Source: Pseudovirgaria hyperparasitica (taxonomy: Eukaryota; Ascomycota; Dothideomycetes; Acrospermales; Acrospermaceae). Taken from it: a DNA stretch of 64,000 nt. A program made the translations under genes and the position numbers. The DNA is taken from positions 372,001 through 436,000 of the forward strand of contig NW_022985552.1 in the NCBI RefSeq assembly GCF_010093815.1. Direction: 5' to 3'. Below are positions 10,700 through 24,060 of this stretch, in pieces. The notes under the pieces are model-generated. The model did no database searches and was not told the DNA's origin. It saw nothing but the letters and a program-made list of their open reading frames with translations. Every line of letters begins with the position of its first letter. The stretch's first letter is position 1.

Positions 10700-13600
10700 G
10701 GGTTCTCCCGGGGTTCTTCCGGTATATATCGGGTTACTACCGGCGTATACCGGGTCTCTTCTAGTATATATTTCCGGGTCCACTAGTACTAGAGGAGTAG
10801 TAGATATATAAGCATCTATTAGAAGACGTCCTTAGGGTACTTATTAAGCTATTATATAATATTAGAGGTTCTTATCGTATAGATAAGCTTCTACCTTTAT
10901 ATATAAAGATCGGGGTATATTATAAGATAGTAGCGTATTATACCTCTCCGGCCGCACGCCTTATACTATAGAGATACGTTAGGGACGCCTCTCTTATAGA
11001 GGTAGTATAGAAGTCCTATAGCGCCCGTTCGGGCTTAGAGGAGTATAGATACCTAGGCCTTTATAAGCCCTTTATATATCTATTTACTCGGCTCCTTCTA
11101 TGGTTCTCGGATCTACTCTAGGTACCTATCCTACTAGGAGGCCCACTAGGCCCGGAGTATCTCTTTCTACTTATCTTAGATCTATAACTATATACTTCGT
11201 CCGAGCTCTTAAAGGCTCTATTAGTCTAGAAGGGTATCTAGATTATCCTTAATCTCTTATACTACTTAGTTCGAGTCTATTTCTATCGGGCACTTATACC
11301 GTAGTCGAGTCCGGCCTATATATAAGAGTACTTAGTAGTATACGCTAACTCGCGCGCGTAGCGCGGCGAAGGTATATTCTATATTTTCTATACGTTCCTA
11401 TACTTATTATTTAGTAAAGTATACTACCCTCTATATCTAGTAGAAGTTATATATACTTATAACGTCTATCTCGCGTTATAGTAGTACCATATTAGTAGCT
11501 TTATATACACCTAATATAAGACGGAGTATACGGTTCTATATGGATTCGAGCTTTATTTACCTAGTCTATATAAGGGCCGTATACTAGTACTCGTGTCTAT
11601 ACGTGAAGGCGGGTCGTACTATAGATATATATAGCTAGCGTGCCTTATCCCGGGTAGTTCTCTATATAGAGGCTATAATCCGTTATATAGCGGCTTCTAC
11701 CTAGAGGGCCCTAGAAACGGTGTATGTTACCTATGGTCCCTATTTAAGCTTATTATTAATTATAACGCTAAGTACGCGTATGCTTTATGTCGGCGGTTCG
11801 TTAAAGGCGTCTATTCTAGGGCGTCGCTTGCCTTCCCTAGTAGCCTATTTCCTACGGCGGTTAATGAAGTACATGAGTTAGTACTTTTCGGGGCGAACTT
11901 TACTCTATAGCGCTTTGCCCATTAGACGTATCTCCCGTGGTCTTATTCGAGTCGTCTATATGTTTAGCTAGTATTATTATCGATAGCTAGAAGGTATATA
12001 TCGTCTACGTATCCTACTACCTCTATATATTATATTCCCTAGAGGAGGTCTATAGTAAAGAAGAGGAAGAGAATCGGGGAGATAGTACTTCCTTATAGGA
12101 TGCCGTAAGCCGTCTTCTCGTACTCACTTTAATATCTAGAGATATATATCTAGGTAACTCTTTCGGCGAGGAAGGACTATATAAACCGCGTAATCTACGC
12201 GGGTATACGTCTCTTCCGTAAGTTAAGATGAGTCTCGTGTGGTTTACTTTATCGAATACGCCGGCCATATCGAGGGAGAGTAGCGTTACTATACGTCCCT
12301 ACTTCTATACGGTCTAGACGACTTTAAGGATGTATTAGATAGCGGTAATTAGAGAGCTTCTAGCCTTCGCCTTCTGGTTTACTAGGAGGAGGTTATGTTC
12401 CTATACTACGGCGCTTATCTTCTTCGCGATCATGGCCTCTAGTATCTTCCCGAGATAGGAGAGGAGGGTAATTAGCCTCCATCCTTTCGGGGAGCTAGGG
12501 TTCTTCTCTAGTTTCGGGAGTATAATAGTATAGACGGCCCGGAAGCTTTGGGGGTGGTATCCGTTCTTAATACATGCTTGAAATATATAACTAATGAGCG
12601 GTAGGGTAGCTAGTATAGTGCGTTTAAGGCACCTATTCGGTATCCCATCCGGTCCGGGTACCTTGTTATTCGGGAGTACTTTAACGGCGTCGAGTATATC
12701 CTCCTTAGTAACCTCTTAGGGGATATCGATTACGTCTAGGTATTTAGTATTATTAATATCTAATAGGTCTACTAGCTCTAGGAGGGGGAATATAACTTTA
12801 CGTAAGATCTCCGTCTTCTCTAGGCTTATAGAGTATATCCTCTCTTAGTATATTAGGGGAGGCATTAGTGGCGGCGGTGTCGGCGCGTCTATACCCTTAG
12901 CCTACTTTGCCATGCGCTATAGCCCTACGGCTTACCGTGTATGTTTATCGGTAATTATACGCTATTATTTTCGTCGTTTATTACGGAGGGCCCTATCACG
13001 ATATCGCACTACTTCCTTCTACTCTTCCTAGGCCTCGGTCGTCCGGATATAGTATACACGTATATATAGTCTATGGGCGTCTCTTCTATACTCTTATATT
13101 TAAGGTATACCCCTCGCTTCTAGGGGTCTATACGTTCGGTATAGTACGTGTTTATCTCTTATGGCTTAGTATGCTTGAAGGAGGACTTGCACGGCCTTAT
13201 CTATGGCTGGGCCGTTAGATACGTCGACTATAGAGGGGTCTAGAATTACTAATTCTAGGTCCTCTAGGTATTTATCCTAATTAGTATCCTTCTATAGCTA
13301 TTTCCCATATTATTCGTTAAGAGTGGAGACGTCTATTACGGTTTCCATGCATTCGTGGTCGGAGTCCGTCTATATCCGGCTCGGGCGGTAGTACTATACT
13401 CTATGGCTGATGTGCTCGGTAGCGAGGGTAAGGTCGAGCGTAGACCCGTTCTCGTCCTATTTATATTTCCTCTAGGTAATCTACCCCACGGGTATAAGGA
13501 GATATAGAAAGTCGTAGTACCGTATATATAGTTCCCTTACTCTAAGTTCTTCTCTCGCGATGGCTAGGCCTCCCTACTACCTATGGTAGAGATTAAAGTC

Positions 13601-14130
13601 GCCTAGGAGGATATATTATCCCGGCGTCGTGGTGCCCTCGAGTATATTATCTAGCGTGAGCGATCGCTATTAATTATAGATATTATAGATATAGAGAGGC
13701 CCTATACTTATCTAGAGATATAGTGTTATCTGGAGGTCATTACGTTCGGTATAAGACCATTCTAAGAGCGGGATCGACTTGTGTATATAAAATATAACTC
13801 TCCTGTCCGGGCCCGTGGGGTGGATGGTATAGTATCCTAGGTATGTTGTTAGCTTGTTAGTTTAGTAGTGTTTATATAGTTCCTAGATAGCTATTATTGC
13901 GGCTCCTATCTCTTCTAGGAGCGTCGCTTGGTTTTCTTGTTTATGTTATACGTTCGCCTATATAATAATAAGTATATCTTATACCCTTATTAGGTGCTAG
14001 GGAAAGTTCGAGTCTATATGTTAGTGGCGCTAAGGCGTGATTATCCTCGCGCGGTAGCGGCTTTAAGTATACCCTAGGGTCGGCCTATCTTTCTCTATAT
14101 AGTATGCTATTACGCGTTGTCCTCTCCCCT
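10700..14130 (-). pseudogene. LINE A ORF2: endonuclease and reverse transcriptase
   Basis: ORF2 of the LINE makes the enzyme that nicks the target and copies the element RNA. Landmarks on the minus strand: the endonuclease motif ILLGDFN (GDFN codons at 13592-13603), an open stretch at 12268-12050 with AGVFDKVNHTRL and LRGLYSPSSPKE, and GYVDDIYLL, whose catalytic YVDD is at 12000-12011. The part left of about 11,400 lies where RNase H would be expected in this clade, but I could not confirm its residues. Stops are frequent and match CAG/CGA/TGG codons lost to C-to-T change. End coordinates are approximate. Confidence 0.8.
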
Positions 14131-14139
14131 TTAGGGGGT

Positions 14140-15470
14140 GGTTACCGGATTTATAAGTAAAGTTAGGGATAGCGGCGAGGGTAGCGAGGGCCTTATAGCT
14201 TAGTATATCCACCTCGCTTCTCTTGTCTTTATCGCGTTAATATATTCTACGACCTACTTATGTTTCGTGCACGTTACTAACTAGGATAGGTGTTTCCCGT
14301 CGTAGTTAGAGTACTTAGCGGTGTCCCTATCTCGCGTCTCGTCGCTCTGCGTCTTATAAGGGCATTCCTTAGTGTTATAGCCCTATTTATACCACCTATA
14401 GGCGGTCTTCTAAGAGTACCTCTACCTAGTATACCCATATCCTTAATAGTTAAAGCATTGCGTTATTACCTATGCCCTATCCTATGGTTCCGCCGTAAGT
14501 AGCTCTCCTTCGGCTAGGAAGCCCTCCTACATTATCCTATAGGCGAGAGCAGGGTCCCTAAGCTCTACTATTATAGTAGAGTACTTTTTCGATTTTATCT
14601 TGATTCTCTAGACGTTCTTCTACCACGCCTTCGCAATCTTAATCCTAGGGTACTTTGGTTTATTAGATTGCTCTATTTACTTAATATCGTCTTCTCCGAT
14701 GACGTGTCCTTAGATAGGGATAGTATATATCTATATTAGGTACGTGGTTACGCGGACGGACGCGCTAGAGAAGATATTATTAATCGCGTTCGGGTCGCGC
14801 GAGATAGTCTACTAGGCCGTATTAGTAGTGGTAGTTAGTACTATACCTCCTAGGGTGAGTTTAGCGGCCACCATATTTAACTATATCCCTTTCTATTCGT
14901 TAATCTTATTTATAATATCCTTTAGGGACGCTTACTAGACTTATACGAGTACTTCTTTATTCTAGATAGTAACTTATATACTATATACCCCGTCCGTGGG
15001 TGCCCTTAGTGTTTTAGCTAACATGGCTGTTCCGCTTATAGGTGCGGCGACCTATGCCCACGTACTAGGGCGTTTTCCCTGGGTAAGGCCCTCCTAGATC
15101 CTCTATAGGCTGGCCTCTATGCGATCTAGTCTAGATTCCGGGTCTAGTTCCGGCGCCTATTTTACTCCTACGGTAAGCTCCCTAATATTCCGGATAAGGT
15201 TCCGGAAGATACTAAGGAGGGCCGTTTCTCCCTTCTCGACTTCCCCCTCTACACGTACTACCTAGTAGTTAATCTTATCCGGGAGGGTCTCCCCGGGCAG
15301 GGTCCCCTCCGTCTCTATTATCTATAGCGTTATACGCCCTTGGTTATTCGTCGTTTATTAGACGGGGGTTTAATCGTCCTAGGATATACCGCTATATAGC
15401 CGTTTCTACCATACTAGTGTTAGGGGTATACCCGGTGGAAGCCGAGGTACGTCGGTGCCTAAGGCCGCTA
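14140..15470 (-). pseudogene. LINE A ORF1: gag-like RNA-binding protein
   Basis: ORF1 lies upstream of ORF2 on the minus strand and starts just after the 5' palindrome. In LINE B the corresponding start reads ATG GCG GCC TTA GGC at 41103 downward; in LINE A the ATG itself is mutated. Near 14290-14420 a basic, cysteine-containing stretch resembles the zinc-knuckle region expected at the end of ORF1. RIP-broken. The boundary with ORF2 is approximate. Confidence 0.6.
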
Positions 15471-15473
15471 TAA

Positions 15474-15504
15474 TTATTAGTTAAGGGTAGCCCTTAACTA
15501 ATAA
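15474..15504. repeat. Palindrome P2 (LINE A, 5' side)
   Basis: Same arms as P1 with loop TAG (CTA on the minus strand), directly upstream of ORF1 on the minus strand. Confidence 0.95.
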
Positions 15505-15746
15505 AAGGGGGTTAGCGTGTCGGCGTTTATTAGATGTAGTCTATGCTCGTGTTATCGAAGAGTCTTCGAGCGTATATATATAGTATCTCTATACGTTAGT
15601 ATCGTCGCGTATTATACGCTATACGTACGCACGTGTGTCGGAGGTTATTATACTTGGTATACTCTATCATTTGATGTATGTAAATCGCTGTTTTACCCCG
15701 AATTGACTAGTTTAGTCCGTTAGGGTATAAGAAGTTGTCTAAATTC

Positions 15747-15761
15747 CGCGTTAAGAGGATA
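15747..15761. repeat. Target-site duplication of LINE A, right copy
   Basis: Exact copy of 10416-10430. A0 sequence resumes after it, collinear with A1 from about 18840. Confidence 0.95.
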
Positions 15762-16934
15762 CTAAAATAATTAAGGCGGTGCTTCTTAATATAGAAAAGG
15801 ATAAGATATAGACTTAAATATAATACCTATTATAAAATATTAGGATTATAGCGTACTTTATTACTATAAGTATAGAGAAATAGAATATATTTCGCCTAAC
15901 TATAAGAATCTAAAAAAAGAATAGGCTAGTATATAAGACCTAACCGTATTCTTAGCTAAATTATATATACTTAGAAGAAGCTATAGCGCCTTCCGGCGAG
16001 TAAAGACCTTATATTACTAAAAGTATTATTATCTATAGTAAATAGTAATAAAACTATATAGGCCCTTATAGATACTAGTATAGAAGATAACTATATTTTA
16101 TTAATTCTTATAAAGGAGTATAGATTATTATATAATCTTAGTAAAGTTAGCCGAACTATTATAGTTAATAGATATAAAGTTAGAACTTTAGGTAAAGCTA
16201 TAATAAATTACGAAGTTTATAACTTAAAGATAATAAAATAGTAGATATCTAATAAATTTATTATAGCTAATATTAGCTAATAGAATATAATTCTAGGGAT
16301 GCCTTAGCTTAGATATCTAAACTCTATCCTTAATTTTTAGAAGAAGATATTAATATTCTAATAATACCGTAGTAAATTATACTAGTAAGTTATAACTATT
16401 AGTAAGAAGGTATAGAACCTTACTATACGGACCCGATTATTACTAATCTATCTTATATTCTTATTAATTATTAATAAAGATAAGGATAATAGTAATAATT
16501 AGGGTAAAGACACACTATCTAATATATATTTATAGTATACGGATATATTTTCGGTAGAAGATACATTACTTCTCCCTAATCATAGGCTATATAAGCTAAA
16601 GATTAAGCTTAAAGAGGGAGTAGACGTCCCTTATAGTCTACTTTATCTACTTTTAAGACTAGAACTTAAAGTTCTTTATAAATATATTAAAGAATACCTT
16701 AGAAGAGGCTAGATACGTTATAGTACGTTATTAGCTAGTATATCTATTCTCTTTATAAAGAAGAAAGATAGAAGTTTACGTCTATACGTTAACTATTAGA
16801 TACTAAATATAGTAACTAAGAAGAATTATTATCTATTACCGCTAGTTAGTAAATCTTTAGACTAATTAATAAAGGTAAAGTACTTTATAAAGCTAGATTT
16901 ATAAGATATATATTACCGGCTTTAAATTCGTTGC

Positions 16935-17280
16935 TGTTATAGCTATAGTAGTAGTATATACCATGTATAATTAATATAGGTAGTTACAAACCGGTCGTTT
17001 ATATAAATATAACCGACCGGATATATATATAGAAAATAGTATACTTTATAACTAATATAACTTAACTTATTAATAATCTTAATAAAGTAGTAGCTAAAAA
17101 CTAGTATCTACTAGTTCGTATACTTCGAACACTAAGTCCTCTTTACTAGGCTATCTTAGTTAATATAGTAATAATAGAATAATCGCTAGTTTAAGTAACC
17201 TCCTCCTTACTATACTACCTATACTAACTACTTTATTATAGGCTAGTAAAGTATCCTTCTTCTAGTATATAGCACGAGTA
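16935..17280 (+). mobile_element. 5' end of another LTR element inserted in A0 (runs into gap)
   Basis: Collinearity of A0 with A1 and A2 breaks abruptly at 16,934, within the reverse transcriptase. The new sequence starts TGTTATAG, a canonical LTR start, keeps some CA/TG (accatgtata, ttacaaaccgg) and so is younger than A0. Its family and length cannot be determined because it enters the gap. A copia-type element is possible but unproven. Confidence 0.5.
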
Positions 17281-17520
17281 NNNNNNNNNNNNNNNNNNNN
17301 NNNNNNNNNNNNNNNNNNNNNNNNNNNNNNNNNNNNNNNNNNNNNNNNNNNNNNNNNNNNNNNNNNNNNNNNNNNNNNNNNNNNNNNNNNNNNNNNNNNN
17401 NNNNNNNNNNNNNNNNNNNNNNNNNNNNNNNNNNNNNNNNNNNNNNNNNNNNNNNNNNNNNNNNNNNNNNNNNNNNNNNNNNNNNNNNNNNNNNNNNNNN
17501 NNNNNNNNNNNNNNNNNNNN
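17281..17520. other. Assembly gap (240 N)
   Basis: Undetermined bases. The gap hides the end of the element starting at 16935, the first 84 bp of the A1 5' LTR and the left flank of A1, including any remaining LINE B 3' end. Confidence 1.
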
Positions 17521-17664
17521 GTCACGTGCTAGATAGATCGGCGTCCCTTTATGTATATACTCTCGGATTCCTACCGAAAGGGTTCGGTAGTAATTCGTTC
17601 TATAATAGAATACACTCTATTATTCTATCTAACTATACTACTATCTAATAACCCTATTCTTATA
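17521..17664 (+). repeat. 5' LTR of A1 (right 144 of 228 bp)
   Basis: Collinear with the other family A LTRs; the left part lies in the gap. Confidence 0.9.
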
Positions 17665-20600
17665 TTTAAATTACTCCCTATATAGTACTATAGTTAAGAT
17701 AGTCTAACTAGAACCGAGAAGGTCGACACGATCTACTATAGGGATAAGTAACACTACATTAAATAATAGGGATCCTCTATAATCGGTATTAATCCCGGCC
17801 GTTTCTAACCGAGAAGTAGAAATATTAGACTAAATCACGGAGCTTTTAGACGAAGAAATAGCAGATACGCTAAGTAACTTCTAATAATATAAAGCCGGAC
17901 AATAAGTCGTGGCGGAGCCACGTAAGGTATTATAATAAACTATCACCGAACTTTAGGAATACGTCGCGAATTAGGCTTAAGAGATTTAAACCCTTAAAGA
18001 ATAGGTAGAACGCGCGAAACTCCTTATAAAGAGACGAGAACTTAAGGAGTCTCTTAAAGAACTACGCCGAACGATAGTAGGTAGACGACTTCCTATACTA
18101 ATTTAGGCGGAATTAGTTCACCTACCATTAGAGTTATAATAATCTACCGTATACCCGGCCGCTTCGTTACCGATTTACCCTACTTCTTCCCTAGATATAC
18201 TAAAACCTAAAGACCCGACTATATTTATAGGGAAGAACTAAAAGGAGTAGAAAGACTAGAAGAGAGACTACGAAAAGTACTTCCTCGATAACCCTCTACT
18301 CTTTTCTACTAAAGTATAACACATTTCGTTCGGAGAACGATACCTAGACTTATAATCCCGCGATCAATAGGATAGATAGAAGGAAGTATAGCTACTATCT
18401 ACGATAACCTAGGAATATTTAGCTATATTTATACTAAACACCCTCGGAACGGATAGAGAACGTAAAAGAAAGGCACTATCTAAGTTAAGAAGCGTAGTAT
18501 AACGACCGAACTAGACACCTACTTAACTACTATAATACCTCTAAAACCTATAGAATAATATCCCTACGCTATAGGAAAATATTCATATATTCTAGTTTCG
18601 CGAAGTACTACTTCTATTAATCCACGAAAGACTAGAAATAGTATTATTAAGTTTTAACTATCTACACGAATTAGAGGAGAAAGCTAACGAATACTACCGC
18701 ATCCTTAAGGAACGCGGCTCTCTAGGTAAAACCGACGAACCCTATACGGGTTAGAAACGAGGTCGATTAAATACGTTCGATTAAGAGTAACCTTACCGCG
18801 ATTAGCACTAGAAGAGTATAAATCAGGGTAGAAACGCGTTAAGAGGATACCAAAATAATCGAGGCGGTGCTTCTTAACACGGAAAAGAATAAGGTATAGG
18901 CTTATATATAACGCCTATCGTAAAATAGTAGGATTATAGCGCACTTTATTACTATAAGTATAGCGAAATAGAATATATTTCGCCTAACTATAAGAATCTA
19001 AAAAAAGAATAGGCTAGTACACGAGACCTAACCGCGTACTTAGCTAAATTATATATACTTAGAAGGAGCCGTAGCGCCTTCTAGCGAGTAAAGACCTAAT
19101 ATTACTAAAAGTATTATTACCTATAGTAAATAGTAATAAAACTATATAGGCCCTCGTGGACACTAGTATAGAAGATAACTATATTTCGTCGATTCTTATA
19201 AAGGAGTATAGATTATCGTACGATCTTAGTAAAGTTAGCCGAACTATTATAGTTAATAGATATAAAGTTAGAACTTTAGGTAAAGCTATAACGAATTACG
19301 AAGTTCATAACTCGAAGATAATAAAATAGTAGATGTCTAATAAATTCATTATAGCTAATATTAGCTAATAGAATATGATTCTAGGGATGCCTTAGCTTAG
19401 ACGCCTAAACCCTATCCTCGATTTTTAGAAGGAGATATTAACGTTCCGATAATACCGTAGTAAATTATACTAGTAAGTCGTAACTATTAGTAAGAAGGCA
19501 TGGAACCTCGCCGTGCGGACCTAATTATTACTAATCTATCTTATATCCTTATCAATCATTAATAAAGATAAGGACGATAGTAATAATCGGGGCGAAGATA
19601 CGCTACCCGACGTATATTCGTAGTATATAGATATGTTTTCGGTAGGAGATGCGTTACTTCTCCCTAATCACGGGCTATATAAGCTAAAGATCGAGCTTAA
19701 AGAGGGAGCAGACGTCCCTTATAGCCTACTTTACCTACTTTTAAGACTAGAACTCGAAGTTCTTCGTAAATACATTAAAGAATACCTTAAAGGAGGCTAG
19801 ATACGTCGTAGTATGTTATCGGCTGGCGCATCTATTCTCTTCGTAAAGAAGAAAGATAGAAGTTTACGTCTATACGTTAACTATTAGATACTAAATATAG
19901 TAACTAAGAAGAATCGTTACCTATTACTACTAGTTAGTAAATCTTTAGACTAATTAACGAAGGTAAAGTACTTTACGAAGCTAGATTTACGAGATATATA
20001 TTACCGGCTTCGAATTCGTCGCGGAGATAAGTAGAAAACCGCATTTCGGACTAGATATAGTTATTTTAAGTATACTATTATGCTATTCGGGCTAATAAAT
20101 GCGCTAGGAGCGTTTTAAGAATATATTAACACTATACTCGTAGGATTACTTAACGTGATTTATGTAGTTTATCTCGATAATATACTAATTTACTCCGATA
20201 GCATGTAGAATTATAAAGAACACGTGAAATCGGTACTAAATCGTCTAAGGTAGTATAAACTCTACGTAAAATTATCTAAATACGAGTTTTACTAATAAGA
20301 AGTTGGGTTTCTCGGCTTTATTATAATATATAGCGGCCTAAAAATAGAGCCGGAGCGTGTAAAGACCATCATGGAATGGCTAGAACCTACTACTATACGT
20401 TAAATTAGAATATTTATAGGTTTCGTAAACTATTATCGTAAATTCATTATAGGCTTCTTACGAATTACGGCGCCGCTTAATAAACTTATAGAGAATGGCG
20501 GTAAAATCCGTATAGGTAGGCGAGTATAGCGTAAAGCTAAGTCGGTTAAGATATAGTTAACGCCGGAAGCGTAAGATACGTTCCAATCGTTAAAGAATTA

Positions 20601-23139
20601 CTTTATAACTACGCCGATTCTTAGGTATTTTAATCCTAAGAAGTATATTTAGGTCGAAACTAACGCGTTAGGATTCGTAATTACTAGAATCATTAGTTAA
20701 CCGTATAAAGATGCGAAAGACAAGGTGTAATGGCACCCGGTCGCTTTCTTTTCCCGTAAAATAGCGGATATAGAGACGCGTTATAACACGCACGACTAGA
20801 AACTACTTATAATCGTCGAGAGTTTTAAGTAATGGCGATATTATTTAGAAGGCTCCGTACATTAGATCGAATTATTATTAGATTACGTAAATCTACGTTA
20901 CTTTATATCGACTAAGGTCCTTAATCGCCGATAAGTATGTTAGGCTAAGTAGATATTAATATTTAACTTTAAAATCTTATATAAAGCTAGAAGAGAGAAT
21001 AAAGCTAATCCTCTATCGCGGTATAAAGATTATAAGAAATCGTTATAGAATAACGTAGATAGTCGGTATAAGTTAGACTATACTATACTTTAGATACTAT
21101 AAGACTAGTTATCTAATAGAATACTAGAAGCTAGGACACTTTCGGCGATTCTCTGCGGGAATTAGAGCGGGTATTAAGTAATCTAAATAAACGTCTAAGA
21201 AACTAAGAAAACCCTTAAAGACTTAATTAAATCTACCTAGAATTCTAATATATTAGTAAAGAAAGTCATAAGTATAAAAGGAAGCGCTATAGATCCGCCG
21301 TGGTTATTAAGGTAGAAACGACGATCGGACGCGATCTACTTCTAAGGCCGACTCTACGTGCCGGAAGGCGGCTTATAAATCGATATTTTAAGGGAATAGC
21401 ACGATTATATATTAGTAGGGTACTTCGGCGTTATAAGGACGGTCGATTTAATCCGAAGGACGTACGACTAGCCGGGTCTTTATAAATATATAAAAGACTA
21501 CGTAAAAACGTATAACGTTTACCAGTATACGAAAGTATATAGACACTTACTATATAGCGAATTAAGGCTATTACCTATGCTAAAGGAGGCATAGAAGAAA
21601 TTATTAATGGATTTTATTATAGATCTACCCCTAAGTAAGTGTTCTAGATATATTTATAATAGTTTACTCGTAGTTCTAGATAGATTTACGAAGATATTAT
21701 ACTATATCCCTATAAGGAAGATGATCTAAGCACCGGATCTTATAGATATACTACTCCGTGACGTAGTCCGGCTCTATAGTATACTAAATGGTATAGTTTT
21801 AGATAGAGGTCCGTAGATAACGTCTAAATTTTAGAAGGATTTCTACTATACGCTAGGAATTAAGCGGAAACTTAGTACTATATTCCACCTATAAATAGAT
21901 AGATAGATAGAGCGGTAGAATTAGATAGTCGAGGCGTATTTACGTGTATATTATAACTATAAGTAGGATAACTAGGTAAGGTTAGTCTATGTCGCGGAAT
22001 TCGCGTATAATAATAGCCGATATACGTTAACCTACGTAAGTCCGTTCGAAGTAAACTTCGGTTAGAACTATAATGCGTAGTTCTTAGGGACTTAGTTCAA
22101 AGTAGAACGACCTAACGTTAAAGTAATAGAAATTACTATAGAACTATTCTAAACGCAAAGAAGCGTTATAAAGTTACTATAAGATACTACGAATTATAGT
22201 AAATCGCACTATAATAAGGGTAGAAAACCCATGATCTTTAATGTTAGGGACAAAGTTTTACTAAATAGCAAGAATATTCGTAGTATCAGGCCAAAGAAGA
22301 AGCTTAACTATATAATAATAGGTCTATATAAGATTACTCGTGTAATTAATAACCAGGCGTACGAGTTACAACTCCCTCCTACGTTAAAGATATATAATAT
22401 GTTCTATATTACGCTTCTCGAGCCATTTCATGCCTTATTATTACTAGATCGTTCCGAATAGATACTATATAAAGTAGTTACGTAAGAAGGTATAGATATC
22501 TACGAAGTTAAGTAGATACTTAGCTAGTAACGCGCTAAAGATGGCACGTGGCTATATAAAATTCGTTAGAAAGAATATAATCCTAACGAAGATACTTAGA
22601 AACCTATAATAAACATTAGTAAAGTAGCGATATTAGTATATAAGTAGCGATTAGTAAAGGAAGCCGCGGAATCGCAGAGAATTATACTAAAGTACGGCGA
22701 TTCGACATTTTTTAGTATAGTTTAGCGCTAAGGACGGCCGCCTAAAAGGAAGAAGGTAAAAGAGATATAGATCTTTAAAATATTCTAAGGAATTAAGGAA
22801 CTTCCTTAGAAAGTTCAAACTTAGAACTTCAAAAATTTAACTAAAAAAAAGACTTAGAAAAATAATTCACTAAGAGAAATAGACATCGAAAATCGATACC
22901 AATCAGTATAGATCGGTATAGATTACTAAAGAGATTAAAGAAGTTATTATTAAAGAAAGATAAAATTAAGAAAGCTAAAAGAAAATATAAAGATCTATAT
23001 AGATCTATATAAACTCGTACTAATCTATCTAGAAGAAGTAAGATCGCTTTAAAATTAAAACCGAAAAAACAAAAACGCCAGATAAAAGAGACATATTAGC
23101 ACCGATCGGTATAGATCCAAACCGATTAAGTCGGAGTAG

Positions 23140-24060
23140 GAGTAGAAGTACTAATTACCGCGATGGTTACATCTAATTCCTTCCGCTAGTTCTTATTTAG
23201 TATAGTATAGAGCTTTATAATATAAGTCTCTAGCCTTTCGTTCTAACGCTATAAATTCTATATAGCGCGCCTTATAGCTATAAACTCCTCTATAGAAACC
23301 TATAGAGCGGCGGGACCTAGGACGGAGAGAGATAGACCGGCGTGGGCACGCTAAGAATTATATAAATTAGCGAAAAGATTTAACGATCGGTATAGAACCA
23401 CATACCTTTAGTATAGAAACTTCTAGATTAGAGCTATCTTCCCTAAATTTACGGCTCTTTAGCATACGCGAGGAAGGAACCTTAGCCTTTTTACTAGAAT
23501 CTTTTCTAGAAATTCTAATATCGCCGGTATATAGAAAGAAGTCCGAAGTAGTAGAGATTTTAGTACTATTATAGAGATTAATATATATTAGTAAGAATCT
23601 ATAACGATTTAAGAAAAATAATATTACCTAGTAATCATGGTAATAATAGCTATAGTAGATTCCGATAAATCCTTACGGATCTTATTAGAATCGTACTCCT
23701 AGGCGTAACCCTTGCCTTAGGTATATAGCTTATAGAAAGCCTTCTCTAAGGCGTTACGATTAGTAGTACCACGCTCCTTATTAGTAGAGGTTACTAGAGG
23801 CCTAGTAGTAATCTATACTAATATAAGTAAATCTACGTAAAGTTCTTCGAACTTACTTAAATACCTATAAGTAATAACGCTTCTTGGTTATGTAAGTACT
23901 ATATATTATAGATTTAGCACTGCCGTAAGTAATATACGACGGAAAGTAACAACTATAATAATATATAGCTAGATTATTAGAGCCTAGCCTAGGTCGGGGT
24001 AGATTAATGGCTTTCGACATGTCGGTAACGTATACAAGATAGGGATTATTTAAAGGCGCC
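23140..24060 (-). other. Antisense coding-like region in the 3' part of A1
   Basis: Between pol and the 3' LTR the minus strand gives protein-like translations, while the plus strand does not. Examples are SRMLKSRKFREDSSNLEVSI (about 23385-23445) and an MSKAINLPRPRLGSNN start near 24020. The same block is collinear in A2 (about 50160-51060). No family is recognised and no function is offered. It is fossil sequence like the rest of the element. Confidence 0.45.

Larger units (their letters stand above)
10431..15746 (-). mobile_element. LINE A: full-length Tad1-like non-LTR retrotransposon inside A0
   Basis: A 5.3 kb LINE in minus orientation with a 15 bp target duplication. Its 3' end is at the left and carries an (ATT)n-type tail (10431-10449). 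The minus strand shows, in order, a 5' leader with a palindrome (15474-15504), ORF1, ORF2 with apurinic-type endonuclease and reverse transcriptase, a second palindrome (10666-10696) and a short 3' UTR. It is RIP-saturated, so both frames are full of stops and it is inactive. LINE B is collinear with it. Assignment to the Tad1 clade rests on domain order and fungal origin; a related I-group clade is possible. Confidence 0.85.
8811..16934 (+). mobile_element. Gypsy/chromovirus family A, copy A0 (broken, 3' part lost)
   Basis: An LTR retrotransposon fossil in plus orientation: 5' LTR 8811-9038, gag-like region about 9400-10415, then protease and the start of reverse transcriptase about 15762-16934. 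It is interrupted by a solo LTR (9193-9394) and LINE A (10431-15746), and cut at 16,934 by another LTR element running into the assembly gap. It is identified by collinearity with A1 and A2. It is the most heavily mutated of the three copies: many CG positions in A1 and A2 read TA here. Broken throughout, with very many breaks. Older than, or more often hit by RIP than, its sisters. Confidence 0.85.

Noticed and set aside
10666-15504. Palindromes P1 and P2 as terminal inverted repeats of a DNA transposon of ~4.8 kb
   Set aside because: Each site is itself a complete palindrome, the segment between is a LINE coding region with its own target duplication further out, and single copies occur in element D.
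17262-17525. Open frame made mostly of undetermined residues (-)
   Set aside because: It is an artefact of the 240 N assembly gap.
21300-21485. Short open frames in A1 (also 22231-22461) considered as host genes
   Set aside because: They are collinear with integrase and post-integrase parts of A2, so they belong to the element.
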